Shown: positions 10,796-18,649 of the stretch, piece after piece
Layout of the letters: each line of letters opens with the position of its first letter
Position numbering within the stretch: position 1 is the first letter of the stretch
Source of the DNA: AWTP1-13 sp963840445
Lineage (GTDB): Bacteria; Pseudomonadota; Alphaproteobacteria; Rhizobiales; Hyphomicrobiaceae
DNA: 64,000 nucleotides
Assembly: GCA_963840445.1 (NCBI GenBank)
Contig: CAWIZC010000022.1
Span: 62,001 to 126,000, forward strand
Direction: 5' to 3'
Made by a program: the position numbers and the translations under genes
The notes under the pieces: generated by a model
The model's database searches: none
What the model was told of the DNA's origin: nothing
Seen by the model: only the letters and a program-made list of their open reading frames with translations

Positions 10796-11835
10796 GGCCG
10801 CAGCTCCGGAGCAGTAGATGCCGGGGTGCGCGGCGTGCGCCAGTCAAAGCGCGCCGCCAGCGCTCGGATCGGCGTCGTCCAGGAGGAGATACGCTCGCGG
10901 CCGATCAGCACGATGACGACCAGCAGCAGGCCGATCCAGAACGGCCAGTATTGCGGCGTGAGGCCGGAGATGTAGTCCTGCATCAGCTTGAAGACGACGG
11001 CGCCGATCAGGCCGCCGTAGAGATAGCCGGTGCCGCCGATGATCAGCACCAGCAGCAGGTCGGCGGAGCGGTCGAAGGCGAACACGTCGAGCGAGGCAAA
11101 CGCCGTAGTCTGGGTCAGCAGCGCGCCGGCGATGCCGGCATAGCCTGCGGCGATGGTGTAAGCGGCGATGAGGCGACGGTTGACCGGAATGCCGACCGCG
11201 GCCGCACGCAACGGATTGCCCTTGATGGACAGCAGGGACAGGCCGAAGGGCGAATGCACGATTCTCCGGGCCAGCAGAAACATCACGAACAGCACGACCA
11301 GGACGTAGGCGTAGGCCGTGTGCCCGAACATGTCGAACCGGAACAGGCCGAGCAGCGGCTTCATCTCCACGCCCTGCAGGCCGTCGGCGCCTCCCGTCAG
11401 CCAGGCATTGCGGTTGGCGACCTCGCGCAGCACCAGCGCCACCCCGAGTGTCACCATGATGCGGGTCAGGTCCGAGCCGCGCAGCACCAGAAAGCTGGTG
11501 ACGAAACCGAGCAGCATGGCCGCGCCCCCCGAGGCCAGCAGCGCCAGCAGCGGCTCGTTGATGATCTCGTGCTTGGCGAGCAGGCCGGCGGCGTAGGCGC
11601 CGAAGCCGAAGAAGGCCGCATGCCCCAGCGAAATGATGCCGGCATAGCCCAGGATCAGGTCGAGCGAGAGGGCGAACAGAGCGAGGATGGCGATCTCGGT
11701 CAGGATCAGGTGGCGCCCGGGGAGAAGATAGATGGTGCTCAGTGCCACCAGCCAGAAGGCAATCTCCAGAATATGCCAGCGCGACCGCGCGGCCAGCCGG
11801 TCCTGGATGGCGCCGAGCAGAGGACCGGGGCTCAT
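10792..11835 (-). CDS. livM: Liv-type ABC transporter permease LivM
   Basis: Inner-membrane permease of 347 residues with about nine hydrophobic segments. The typical LivM block near residues 55-80 (LDLILGYAGIISLGHAAFFG) and the C-terminal block ALLTQT then GGTGYLYGG identify it. The C-terminus ends in an Arg-rich cytoplasmic tail. It lies 13 bases after livH and overlaps livG by four bases. Confidence 0.94.
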   Translation of the reverse strand: MSPGPLLGAIQDRLAARSRWHILEIAFWLVALSTIYLLPGRHLILTEIAILALFALSLDLILGYAGIISLGHAAFFGFGAYAAGLLAKHEIINEPLLALLASGGAAMLLGFVTSFLVLRGSDLTRIMVTLGVALVLREVANRNAWLTGGADGLQGVEMKPLLGLFRFDMFGHTAYAYVLVVLFVMFLLARRIVHSPFGLSLLSIKGNPLRAAAVGIPVNRRLIAAYTIAAGYAGIAGALLTQTTAFASLDVFAFDRSADLLLVLIIGGTGYLYGGLIGAVVFKLMQDYISGLTPQYWPFWIGLLLVVIVLIGRERISSWTTPIRALAARFDWRTPRTPASTAPELRP

Positions 11836-11848
11836 GTACGTTCACCCC

Positions 11849-12709
11849 TCATCGTGCCACGCCGCGCGCGAACAGGCCCTGCGGCCGCCAGATCAGCACG
11901 ACGATCATGATGGTGTAGATGACGAATGCGCCCAGCGTTGGAAAGTAGTACTTGCCGGCCACGTCGCCGATGCCGAGCAGCAGCGAGGCCAGGAACGGGC
12001 CGGTGATGCTGGATGTGCCGCCGACCGTCACCACGATCAGGAAGTAGATCATATACTTGAGCGGGAAGGTCGGATCGAGGCCGAGGATCTCCACGCCCAA
12101 TGCGCCGCCGAGGCCGGCAAGGCCGGAGCCGAACGCGAAGGTGAGCGCAAACACGCCCGATACGTTGATGCCGAGCCCACGCGCCACCCGCGCATCGTCG
12201 ACCGAGGCGCGTAGCCGGCTGCCGAAGCGTGTGCGCGACAGAATGAGCTGCAGCCCAATGGTCAGCAGGCCGCAGATGACGATGATCAGCAACCGATAGC
12301 GGCCGAGCCCGACGCCGAACAGGTTGAACTGACCCTCCAGCCAGGTCGGCAGGCGGGCGAACACCTGGCCCGAGCCCATCACATAGTCCACTCCCGCCAC
12401 GGACATGAAGACCAGGCCGATCGTGAACAGCACCTGATCCAGGTGTGGCTTGCGATACAAGTGCACATAGAGCGTCCGCTCCAGCACGAACCCAAGTACG
12501 GCGCTGAACAGGAAGGCTGCCGGCAACGCGGCAAAGAAGGGCCAGCCCGCTCGGTTGACCAGGACCACCAGGCAATAGCCGCCGGCCATGGCGAACGCGC
12601 CATGCGCCAGATTGACGAAGTTCATCAGGCCCAGCGTGACGGCAAGCCCGCAGGCCAGCACGAACAGCAGCATGCCATAGGCTATTCCGTCGAACAAAAT
12701 GGTCAGCAT
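11849..12709 (-). CDS. livH: Liv-type ABC transporter permease LivH
   Basis: Inner-membrane permease of 286 residues. The LivH hallmarks are the N-terminal GLAVTLGLMNFVNLAHGAFAM block and the central RTRFGSRLRASVDDARVARGLGIN cytoplasmic loop that contacts the ATPase. It starts at ATG 12709, 31 bases after the stem-loop at 12748-12778 that separates it from the binding-protein gene. Confidence 0.94.
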   Translation of the reverse strand: MLTILFDGIAYGMLLFVLACGLAVTLGLMNFVNLAHGAFAMAGGYCLVVLVNRAGWPFFAALPAAFLFSAVLGFVLERTLYVHLYRKPHLDQVLFTIGLVFMSVAGVDYVMGSGQVFARLPTWLEGQFNLFGVGLGRYRLLIIVICGLLTIGLQLILSRTRFGSRLRASVDDARVARGLGINVSGVFALTFAFGSGLAGLGGALGVEILGLDPTFPLKYMIYFLIVVTVGGTSSITGPFLASLLLGIGDVAGKYYFPTLGAFVIYTIMIVVLIWRPQGLFARGVAR

Positions 12710-12740
12710 CTGCGCGTTACGGATCGAGCTGGTGCAGGGT

Positions 12741-12778
12741 AAGCAAAAGCACGCGATGACAGGCCGTCACCGCGTGCT
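12741..12778 (-). terminator. Stem-loop with short T-tract between the binding-protein gene and livH
   Basis: On the minus strand the binding-protein gene (ending 12791) is followed by a hairpin with arms AGCACGCG and CGCGTGCT (12748-12755 and 12771-12778), extended inside by TGAC/GTCA pairs, then TTTTG. This looks like a partial Rho-independent terminator. Lying between livK and livH it probably lets most transcripts end after the binding protein, giving the excess of binding protein over permease usual in ABC importers. Confidence 0.75.
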
Positions 12779-12790
12779 CCGGTACTCTAG

Positions 12791-13960
12791 CTATTTCTTG
12801 ACCTTGCCCGGGTCCTTGACGGCCTCGAAGGTCGCGAACTCGACGTTATAGAGTTCGCCACCCTTCTTTTCGACCTTGCGGACATAGATGTTCTGCACGA
12901 TGTCGCGCGTCTCCGGGTCGATCGAGATCGGCCCGCGCGGGCTTTCCCAGGCCAGCCCCTTCATGGCCGCGATCAGGCTGTCGCCGTCCGACTTGCCGCC
13001 GGTCTTCTTGAGGGCCTCGTAGATCAGATGCATGCCGTCATAGCCGCCGACCGACATGAAGTTCGGGCGGAAGTTGTTGGCCTTCTTGAAGGCCTCGACG
13101 TAGGCCTTGTTCTTCGCCGAGTCATGATCCGCGGAATATAGGTGCGCGGTGATCGCCCCGATCACGGCATCGCCCATGGCCGGCAGCAGATCGTCGTCGG
13201 TGACGTCGCCCGGCCCGATCAGCTTGATGCCAGCCTTATCCAGGCCGCGCTCGGCGTACTGCTTCATGAAGGTGCCACCCTGGCCGGACGGCACGAACAC
13301 GAAGATCGCATCCGGCTTGGCGTCGGCCGCGCGCTGCAGGAAGGGCGCAAAGTCGGGGTTGGCGAGCGGCACCTTGATCAATTCGACGACCTGGCCGCCG
13401 GCTGCCGTCAGGCGCTCTGTGAACGACTTCTCCGCATCCGCGCCCGGCGCATAGTCGGACACGATCGACACCACCTTCTTGATGCCGTTCTTGGCCGCCC
13501 AGTCGGCGATGATCACCGAGGACTGAGGCAGCGTGAAGCTGGTGCGCACGATGTAGGGCGAGCGCTCGGTAATGATCGAGGTGCCGGCCGCCATGACCAG
13601 CTCGACAACCTTGGCTTCTGTTGCCAACGGCGCAACCGCAAGCGCGGTCGGGGTGATGCCGAAGCCCGCCACCACGGCGACCTTGTCGTTGACGATCAGC
13701 TCCTGCGCGAGACGCTTGGTGTTGTCGGGCACCGCCGCGTCATCCTTGAGGATCACCTCGATCTTCTTGCCGGCCACCGTGTTGCCGTGCTCGGCCATAT
13801 ACAAATCGACAGCCGCCTTGATCTGCTTGCCGGTCGAGGCCTGCTGTCCCGTCATCGGCAGGATCAATCCAATCTTGACCGTATCCTGTGCCCAGCTGGC
13901 GGTGGGCATCATGAGCAGCGCTGCCGTGGCGGCAGCCTGCAGGAGCATTCTTCTATTCAT
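12791..13960 (-). CDS. livK: Liv-type ABC transporter substrate-binding protein
   Basis: Periplasmic binding protein, 389 residues, first gene of the livKHMGF operon. The ATG at 13960 follows AAGGAGGAAGCTC, an excellent ribosome-binding site; the frame is open further upstream but that part reads as non-coding. The signal peptide is about 24 residues ending ASWAQ, then mature DTVKIGLILPMTG. It is a close paralogue of the protein at 6727-7881, with many identical blocks (KNGIKKVVSIVSDYAPG, PLANPDFAPFLQR, SPRGPISID). The pair may deliver two related ligands to the same permease. Confidence 0.93.
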   Translation of the reverse strand: MNRRMLLQAAATAALLMMPTASWAQDTVKIGLILPMTGQQASTGKQIKAAVDLYMAEHGNTVAGKKIEVILKDDAAVPDNTKRLAQELIVNDKVAVVAGFGITPTALAVAPLATEAKVVELVMAAGTSIITERSPYIVRTSFTLPQSSVIIADWAAKNGIKKVVSIVSDYAPGADAEKSFTERLTAAGGQVVELIKVPLANPDFAPFLQRAADAKPDAIFVFVPSGQGGTFMKQYAERGLDKAGIKLIGPGDVTDDDLLPAMGDAVIGAITAHLYSADHDSAKNKAYVEAFKKANNFRPNFMSVGGYDGMHLIYEALKKTGGKSDGDSLIAAMKGLAWESPRGPISIDPETRDIVQNIYVRKVEKKGGELYNVEFATFEAVKDPGKVKK

Positions 13961-14353
13961 GAGCTTCCTCCTTGGATCGCACGTTTTGAATTGTTCAGCA
14001 CACGATCGCGGCGGCAGATCGGGCCGGTATTGAGCTGTCGGACATTGGCTGGCCTCTGAGAGACCGCGCCGCATATATACATGGGGCTTCTGTGTCCACA
14101 AGCGGTCCCCGATGGCGCAACGCAGCAAGCTTCGCGGGGCTATCGTCACGCCCAGTTGCTGACCGAATGTCGAGCACGCAACGTTCACCGGACCCCGCCG
14201 CGTCGAGATGACGGCCAGGTGAGGCTGCCGGACGATCGGCTGGAAATTTATTTGCCGAATGCCCCATGCTTGAGCATGCTCCGCCGCCAACCAGTCCCGG
14301 CACATTCCAGCACCGGATTGGTTTGACTGTCAAACTATCGAAGGTATCATTAG
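13961..14353. other. Intergenic region between divergent operons
   Basis: About 390 bases without a credible ORF, between the livK operon (-) and the catabolic operon that starts at 14354 (+). It should hold both promoters. It contains a small inverted repeat CATGCT-TG-AGCATG (14265-14278) and the operator-like palindrome listed at 14321-14335. I could not place promoter boxes reliably. Confidence 0.5.
14321..14335. promoter_or_regulatory. Operator-like palindrome upstream of the catabolic operon
   Basis: A perfect inverted repeat GTTTGAC-T-GTCAAAC ends 18 bases before the ATG of the amidohydrolase gene at 14354. Short, odd-centred palindromes of the TTTGAC/GTCAAA type are typical binding sites of GntR- and LysR-like regulators of catabolic operons. 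The position, at or just downstream of a likely promoter, suits a repressor. No regulator gene is next to it, so the partner is unknown. Confidence 0.55.
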
Positions 14354-15418
14354 ATGGCAGAGACCTGGAACCGTTACGGCCCCACGGCGGCGCGCGCGCA
14401 TGGCGAACCCGGCCGCAAGCTCCGACCCACCAGCCTGACGCTCGACATCCACTCCCACGTCGCCGTGCCGGCTGCCGCAGCCCTGGTGAAGCCGCACCTC
14501 GACCTGTCGACCATTCCGCTCGCCCACTTCGCAACGCCCGCCACCAAGGCGCTGAACATGCAGCAGGATGCGGACCGCACCAGCCGCATGACGCTTTATG
14601 ATGAACGCCTCGCCGACCTCGATGCCATGGGCCTCGACATGCAGGTGATCAAGCCGCCGCCGCCGCAGTGCTACTACACGGTGCCGGTCGAGATCGCGGT
14701 GCAAGCCACCCGCATGATCAATGATGGATTGGCCGAGTACGCCGCCAAGCGCAGCGACCGTTTTATCGCCTTCGGCGCGGTGCCGCTGCAAGACGGCAAG
14801 GCCGCTGCCGCCGAGCTCGAGCGCACGGTTCGGCAGCTCGGCTTCAAAGGCGTGCAGATCCTGACCAACGTTGCCGGAAAGGAGCTGTCCGACCCGGAGT
14901 TTGCGCCGTTCTGGGCGAAAGCCGAGGAACTGGGCACGTTGGTGGTGATCCACCCCAACGGCTTCACCGAAGGTCAGCGCCTGACGCGTTTCTACTTCAA
15001 CAATGTCGTCGGCAATCCGTTCGATACCACTCTGGCCCTGCACTACCTGATCTTCGATGGCGTCCTGGAGCGTCATCCCAAGCTCAAGATTCTTGCCGTG
15101 CATGGTGGCGGGTATCTTGCCGCCTACTCGGGTCGTATCGATCACGCCTGGGGTGCACGCTCCGACGTGCGCGGCACGCTGCCAAAGCCTCCCACCAGCT
15201 ACCTCAAGCAGGTCTACGTGGACACGGTGGTGTTCACGCCGCATCAGCTCAAGGCGCTGATCGATCTGTTCGGCGCCGATCATGTGCTGATGGGCACCGA
15301 CTATCCCTACGACATGTGCGAGTACGATCCGGTCGGCCACGTGTGCGGTGCCGGCCTGGACGCCGCGACGGTCGCCAAGATCTGCGGCGGCAACGTCAAG
15401 GCGCTGCTGGGGCTGTAA
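14354..15418 (+). CDS. Amidohydrolase family 2 (ACMSD-like) metal-dependent hydrolase/decarboxylase
   Basis: A 354-residue TIM-barrel metalloenzyme of the amidohydrolase-2 family, related to 2-amino-3-carboxymuconate-6-semialdehyde decarboxylase and other non-oxidative decarboxylases. Metal-ligand motifs in order are HSH (in LDIHSHVAVP, about residue 33), His in VVIHPNGF, His in AVHGGGYLAAY and Asp in MGTDYPYD. GAAGGT lies upstream of the ATG at 14354. It is the first gene of the same-strand run 14354-22686 that also has a deacetylase-like enzyme, a complete Liv transporter and another amidohydrolase. The reaction is likely decarboxylation or hydrolysis of a small ring-cleavage product; the exact substrate is unknown. 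Confidence 0.85.
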   Translation: MAETWNRYGPTAARAHGEPGRKLRPTSLTLDIHSHVAVPAAAALVKPHLDLSTIPLAHFATPATKALNMQQDADRTSRMTLYDERLADLDAMGLDMQVIKPPPPQCYYTVPVEIAVQATRMINDGLAEYAAKRSDRFIAFGAVPLQDGKAAAAELERTVRQLGFKGVQILTNVAGKELSDPEFAPFWAKAEELGTLVVIHPNGFTEGQRLTRFYFNNVVGNPFDTTLALHYLIFDGVLERHPKLKILAVHGGGYLAAYSGRIDHAWGARSDVRGTLPKPPTSYLKQVYVDTVVFTPHQLKALIDLFGADHVLMGTDYPYDMCEYDPVGHVCGAGLDAATVAKICGGNVKALLGL

Positions 15419-15429
15419 GCCGATGGCAA

Positions 15430-15548
15430 TGTCATCCCGGAATTCGCGCCAGCGAATATCCGGGACCCCGGCTATGCAGACCGGCTATGCAGAGAGGTGC
15501 CCGAATTCCTGGATCCCGGCTCTGAGCTATGCTCGGGCCGGGATGACA
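15430..15548. repeat. Dispersed-type inverted repeat with internal 13-bp duplication
   Basis: Arms TGTCATCCCGG (15430-15440) and CCGGGATGACA (15538-15548) bound a 119-base element between two co-directional genes. Inside, the 13-mer CCGGCTATGCAGA is repeated head-to-tail (15468-15480 and 15481-15493). Intergenic elements of the GTCATCCCGG...CCGGGATGAC type are common multi-copy palindromes in alphaproteobacteria. Here it separates the first gene of the run from the rest, so it could act as an RNA fold or weak terminator. Confidence 0.6.
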
Positions 15549-15696
15549 GATGCGGGCGCATCATCAAGACTTGTGATCAGTTTCAGCAGTTTATCTAATT
15601 TACGCAGCCCATGGCCGGCCGCTAGGCTGCACACTAAGAGCAACAACCATATCCTTGTCCGCGCCGATTGCGCGGCAAGCCAGGGAGGACTCCGAC

Positions 15697-16587
15697 TTGA
15701 GCGAGCCTATGCTCCCCCGCCAGCGGGCGCCCTATTCGGCCATCGTCGACCGGCCGCCGCTGAAGCTGCCGGGCGGCGCGCGCATCATCGTCTGGACTAT
15801 CGTCAACCTGGAGGTGTGGGACATCTCGCGACCGATGGCGCGCCAGGTGATCCCGGCGCCGACCGGCCAGGTGCTGCTTCCCGATGTGCCGAACTGGAGC
15901 TGGCACGAGTACGGCATGCGGGTTGGCGTGTGGCGCTTCTTCGACCTCTACAAGCGGTTGGGCGTGCGCCCGACGCTGTCGATAAATGCGCGCGTCTGCC
16001 TGGACTATGAGCGCGTCGCCCGCCAAGCGCGCGATGCGGGCTGGGAGCCGATGGGCCATGCCTTCGAGCAGGGGCCGGTGCACAAGGTCGAGGACCAGCG
16101 CGGCATGATCCACAAGTCGATGGATACGCTGGAGAAGTTCTGGGGCACACGGCCGATCGGCTGGCTGGGACCCGGCCTCACACAGACGCTCGACACGCCC
16201 GAGTTGCTGGCGGAAGCCGGCGTCAAATATATCGGCGACTGGGTCTATGACGACGAGCCAACCGTCATCAAGACAACGAATGGCCCGCTGGTCACGCTGC
16301 CCTATACGGTGGAGCTGAACGACATCCCCATGATGATCGTGCAGCACCATGAAGGCCAGTACTGGCACCAGAAATGCGTCGATGCCTTCGACCGTCTCTA
16401 CGACGAGGGCGCCACCCGACCCCGCATCATGGCCATTGCCATCCACCCCTACATCTCCGGCCAACCGTTCCGCATCAAGTACCTGGAGCGGGTGTACGAC
16501 TACGTGAACCGGCATTCTGGCGTGCTGCACTGGAACGGCGCCGAGATCTACAACTGGTATAACGGTATCGCCAAGGTGCATGCCTGA
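15697..16587 (+). CDS. Polysaccharide-deacetylase-fold protein (PuuE allantoinase-like)
   Basis: A 296-residue protein of the carbohydrate-esterase-4-fold group that includes PuuE-type allantoinases and related amide hydrolases, not a secreted chitin deacetylase (no signal peptide). I take the TTG at 15697 as start because AGGGAGG lies eight bases before it; ATG 15709 is the alternative. Family features are IIVWTIVNLEVWD, WHEYGMRVGVWR, the SINARV strand, GHAFEQGPVHK in place of the usual metal-binding HxxxH, and a late IHPYISGQP. The metal motif is altered, as in PuuE-like members. The neighbours suggest it opens or deamidates a nitrogen ring or amide brought in by the Liv transporter encoded next. 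Confidence 0.82.
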   Translation: MSEPMLPRQRAPYSAIVDRPPLKLPGGARIIVWTIVNLEVWDISRPMARQVIPAPTGQVLLPDVPNWSWHEYGMRVGVWRFFDLYKRLGVRPTLSINARVCLDYERVARQARDAGWEPMGHAFEQGPVHKVEDQRGMIHKSMDTLEKFWGTRPIGWLGPGLTQTLDTPELLAEAGVKYIGDWVYDDEPTVIKTTNGPLVTLPYTVELNDIPMMIVQHHEGQYWHQKCVDAFDRLYDEGATRPRIMAIAIHPYISGQPFRIKYLERVYDYVNRHSGVLHWNGAEIYNWYNGIAKVHA

Positions 16588-16617
16588 TACCGCCGCTGGG
16601 GATGGGAAGCCGACGGC

Positions 16618-17469
16618 ATGATGCTGTTCCAGGTCCTGAACGGTCTCACCTTCGCTGCGCTGCTGTTCGTGGTGGCGGCCGGCTTCACCTTGATTTTCGG
16701 GCTGCTGCGCATCGTCAACCTCTCGCACGGTGCGCTCTATCTGTTCGGCGGCTACATCGGCTTCACTGTGGCGATGAAGACCGGCAGCTTCATCCTCGGC
16801 GGTGCGGCGGCGATGATTGCGGTGGCGTTGGCCGGGCTGGTGCTGGATCAGGCGCTGCTGAGCTTCGTCAAAGGTGCCGAACTGCGCCAGGTGCTCCTCA
16901 CCCTGGGCGTCGCCTTCGTCCTTAATGATATGGCCTTGGTCATCTGGGGCGGCGACACCTTCACGGTACCGACGCCCGAGGTGCTGCAGGGCGCCATGAA
17001 CGTGTTCGGTGTGTTCTATCCCAGGTTCCGCATGTTCGTGCTGCTGGTCGGCATCATCGTCTTCATCGGCTTGTGGCTGCTGATGCACAGGACACGGCTT
17101 GGTGCGCTGATCCGAGCCGGCGTCGATGATGCCGAGACGGTGGAAGCGACCGGCATCAACATCCGCCGGGTGTTTCTCGCAACCTTCATGCTGGGCTCGG
17201 CGCTGGCCGGGCTTGCCGGTCTGCTCGGTGGCGCGTTTCTCACCCTCTACCCGAGCGCCGACACGGAAATCCTGGTGTTCAGCCTGGCGGTTGTCATCAT
17301 CGGCGGTCGCGGCAGCCTGGCGGGGGCGGCGATCGGCTCGATCCTGATCGGCATGCTCAACACGTTCGGGCAGGTCTGGTTTCCGGAGCTTGCGTATTTC
17401 GTGATCTTCGGGCCCATGGCGCTGCTGCTGGCCTTTCGCCCGCTTGGACTGTTCGGGAGGGCGGCATGA
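16618..17469 (+). CDS. livH: Liv-type ABC transporter permease (LivH)
   Basis: Inner-membrane permease, 283 residues. LivH marks are AAGFTLIFGLLRIVNLSHGALY near the N-terminus and the cytoplasmic loop GALIRAGVDDAETVEATGIN, plus a C-terminal GPMALLLAFRPLGLFG. It starts at ATG 16618, 30 bases after the deacetylase-like gene, and overlaps livM by four bases. It is only distantly related to the LivH at 11849-12709, so this is a separate transporter, not a copy. Confidence 0.93.
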   Translation: MMLFQVLNGLTFAALLFVVAAGFTLIFGLLRIVNLSHGALYLFGGYIGFTVAMKTGSFILGGAAAMIAVALAGLVLDQALLSFVKGAELRQVLLTLGVAFVLNDMALVIWGGDTFTVPTPEVLQGAMNVFGVFYPRFRMFVLLVGIIVFIGLWLLMHRTRLGALIRAGVDDAETVEATGINIRRVFLATFMLGSALAGLAGLLGGAFLTLYPSADTEILVFSLAVVIIGGRGSLAGAAIGSILIGMLNTFGQVWFPELAYFVIFGPMALLLAFRPLGLFGRAA

Positions 17470-18437
17470 CACAAGCCGCCGCCACCTCTCTTGCCAAGAG
17501 CGAGACGTCTGGCGGCCGTTCGGTCGGCAAACTGGCGGCAATCGCGGTCGTCGTTGCGGCGCTCGCCGGTTTGCCGCTGCTGCTCACCAGCTATCAGCTG
17601 GCGCTCGCCACCCAGATCCTGATCTTTGCCATGCTGGCCATGTCGGTCGATGTGCTGGCCGGCTACGCTGGTCGCACGCCGCTGTGCCACGGCGCCATCT
17701 TCGGCGCATCGACCTACGTGGTCATCTACGCAACCAACGAGTACGGGCTGGCGCTGCTGCCGGCGCTGATGCTTGGCGTGTTGTCCGCTACGGTGCTTGC
17801 CGCCGTCTTCGCCCTGCTCGCCGTGCGCACCGCCGGGGTCTACTTCCTGCTGCTCACGCTGGCGCTCGGTTTGGTCATCTGGGGTGTGTGCCTCCGATGG
17901 ACGCATGTGACGGGAGGAGAGAACGGCCTGCGCGGGCAGTTGCGCGGCGGCCTATTTGCTGACGTGCGGGTGCTCTATTTCACGGTGCTGGCCGTCAGCT
18001 TGCTCACCTATTGGGCCATGCATCGCTTCGTCAGCTCGGCCTTCGGCCTGACGCTGCGCGGCATCCGTGACAGCGAGAGCCGCATGGCGAGCCTCGGCTA
18101 CAACGTGCCGCTGCACGTGTTCATCGCCTTCACCGTGTCGGGCTTCTTCGCCGGCATAGCGGGGGCGCTGTATGCCATCTTCAACAACTTCGTCAGCCCG
18201 TCGACCATCGCCTTGGCCCAGTCGGTGCAGGGGCTGCTGATGGCCATCGTGGGTGGCATCGGCACGCTGCTCGGATCGTACGTCGGGGCTACCGTCATCA
18301 TCCTGCTCGAGAACCTGGTCAGCGCCTATACCGAGCGCTGGCTGATGGTGCTCGGTGTGGTGTTCGTGCTGATCATGATCTTCGCCCCGGAAGGTATCGT
18401 CGGAAAGGCCAGGGCGCTGGCGAAGAGATCGAGTTGA
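17466..18437 (+). CDS. livM: Liv-type ABC transporter permease (LivM)
   Basis: Inner-membrane permease of 323 residues with about nine hydrophobic segments. The start ATG overlaps the livH stop. The block SVDVLAGYAGRTPLCHGAIFG replaces the usual GQISLGH segment; the loop GLTLRGIRDSESRMASLGYN and the end LIMIFAPEGIVGKAR are typical LivM. The following 210 bases are gene-free and hold two large inverted repeats before the binding-protein gene. Confidence 0.92.
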   Translation: MTQAAATSLAKSETSGGRSVGKLAAIAVVVAALAGLPLLLTSYQLALATQILIFAMLAMSVDVLAGYAGRTPLCHGAIFGASTYVVIYATNEYGLALLPALMLGVLSATVLAAVFALLAVRTAGVYFLLLTLALGLVIWGVCLRWTHVTGGENGLRGQLRGGLFADVRVLYFTVLAVSLLTYWAMHRFVSSAFGLTLRGIRDSESRMASLGYNVPLHVFIAFTVSGFFAGIAGALYAIFNNFVSPSTIALAQSVQGLLMAIVGGIGTLLGSYVGATVIILLENLVSAYTERWLMVLGVVFVLIMIFAPEGIVGKARALAKRSS

Positions 18438-18454
18438 GAAGCAGTTAGTGTGAT

Positions 18455-18609
18455 GATCGAGAAATTTGCCAGTGTCCGCGGCATGGTGTCAGAGCGAGTT
18501 TCTCGATCTGAAGCACACTCGCAAATCTCTGATTCTAGTGTCCCTTGTGATTTCGAAGTTGGCTCGGGACGCTAGCTGCAAGGTATGGCGAACTTCGAAA
18601 TCGGGACAC
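18455..18609. repeat. Two inverted repeats upstream of the binding-protein gene
   Basis: The 212-base gap between livM and the binding-protein gene has two palindromic structures. The first has 10-bp arms GATCGAGAAA and TTTCTCGATC (18455-18464, 18499-18508). The second has left arm GTGTCCC plus GATTTCGAAGTT, split by four bases (18538-18560), and right arm AACTTCGAAATC plus GGGACAC (18591-18609): 19 paired bases. They may end the livHM transcript, protect it, or serve as operators of a separate promoter for the binding-protein gene. Confidence 0.7.
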
Positions 18610-18649
18610 GAGCGCGCGTGAATGCGCCGATTGAAGGGAGAGTAGGGTC

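Noticed and set aside
15634..17541. Long antisense open frame of 635 codons
   Set aside because: It lies opposite the well-identified deacetylase and livH genes; its protein is low-complexity and Arg/His/Gln-rich, as expected from antisense of GC-rich coding DNA.
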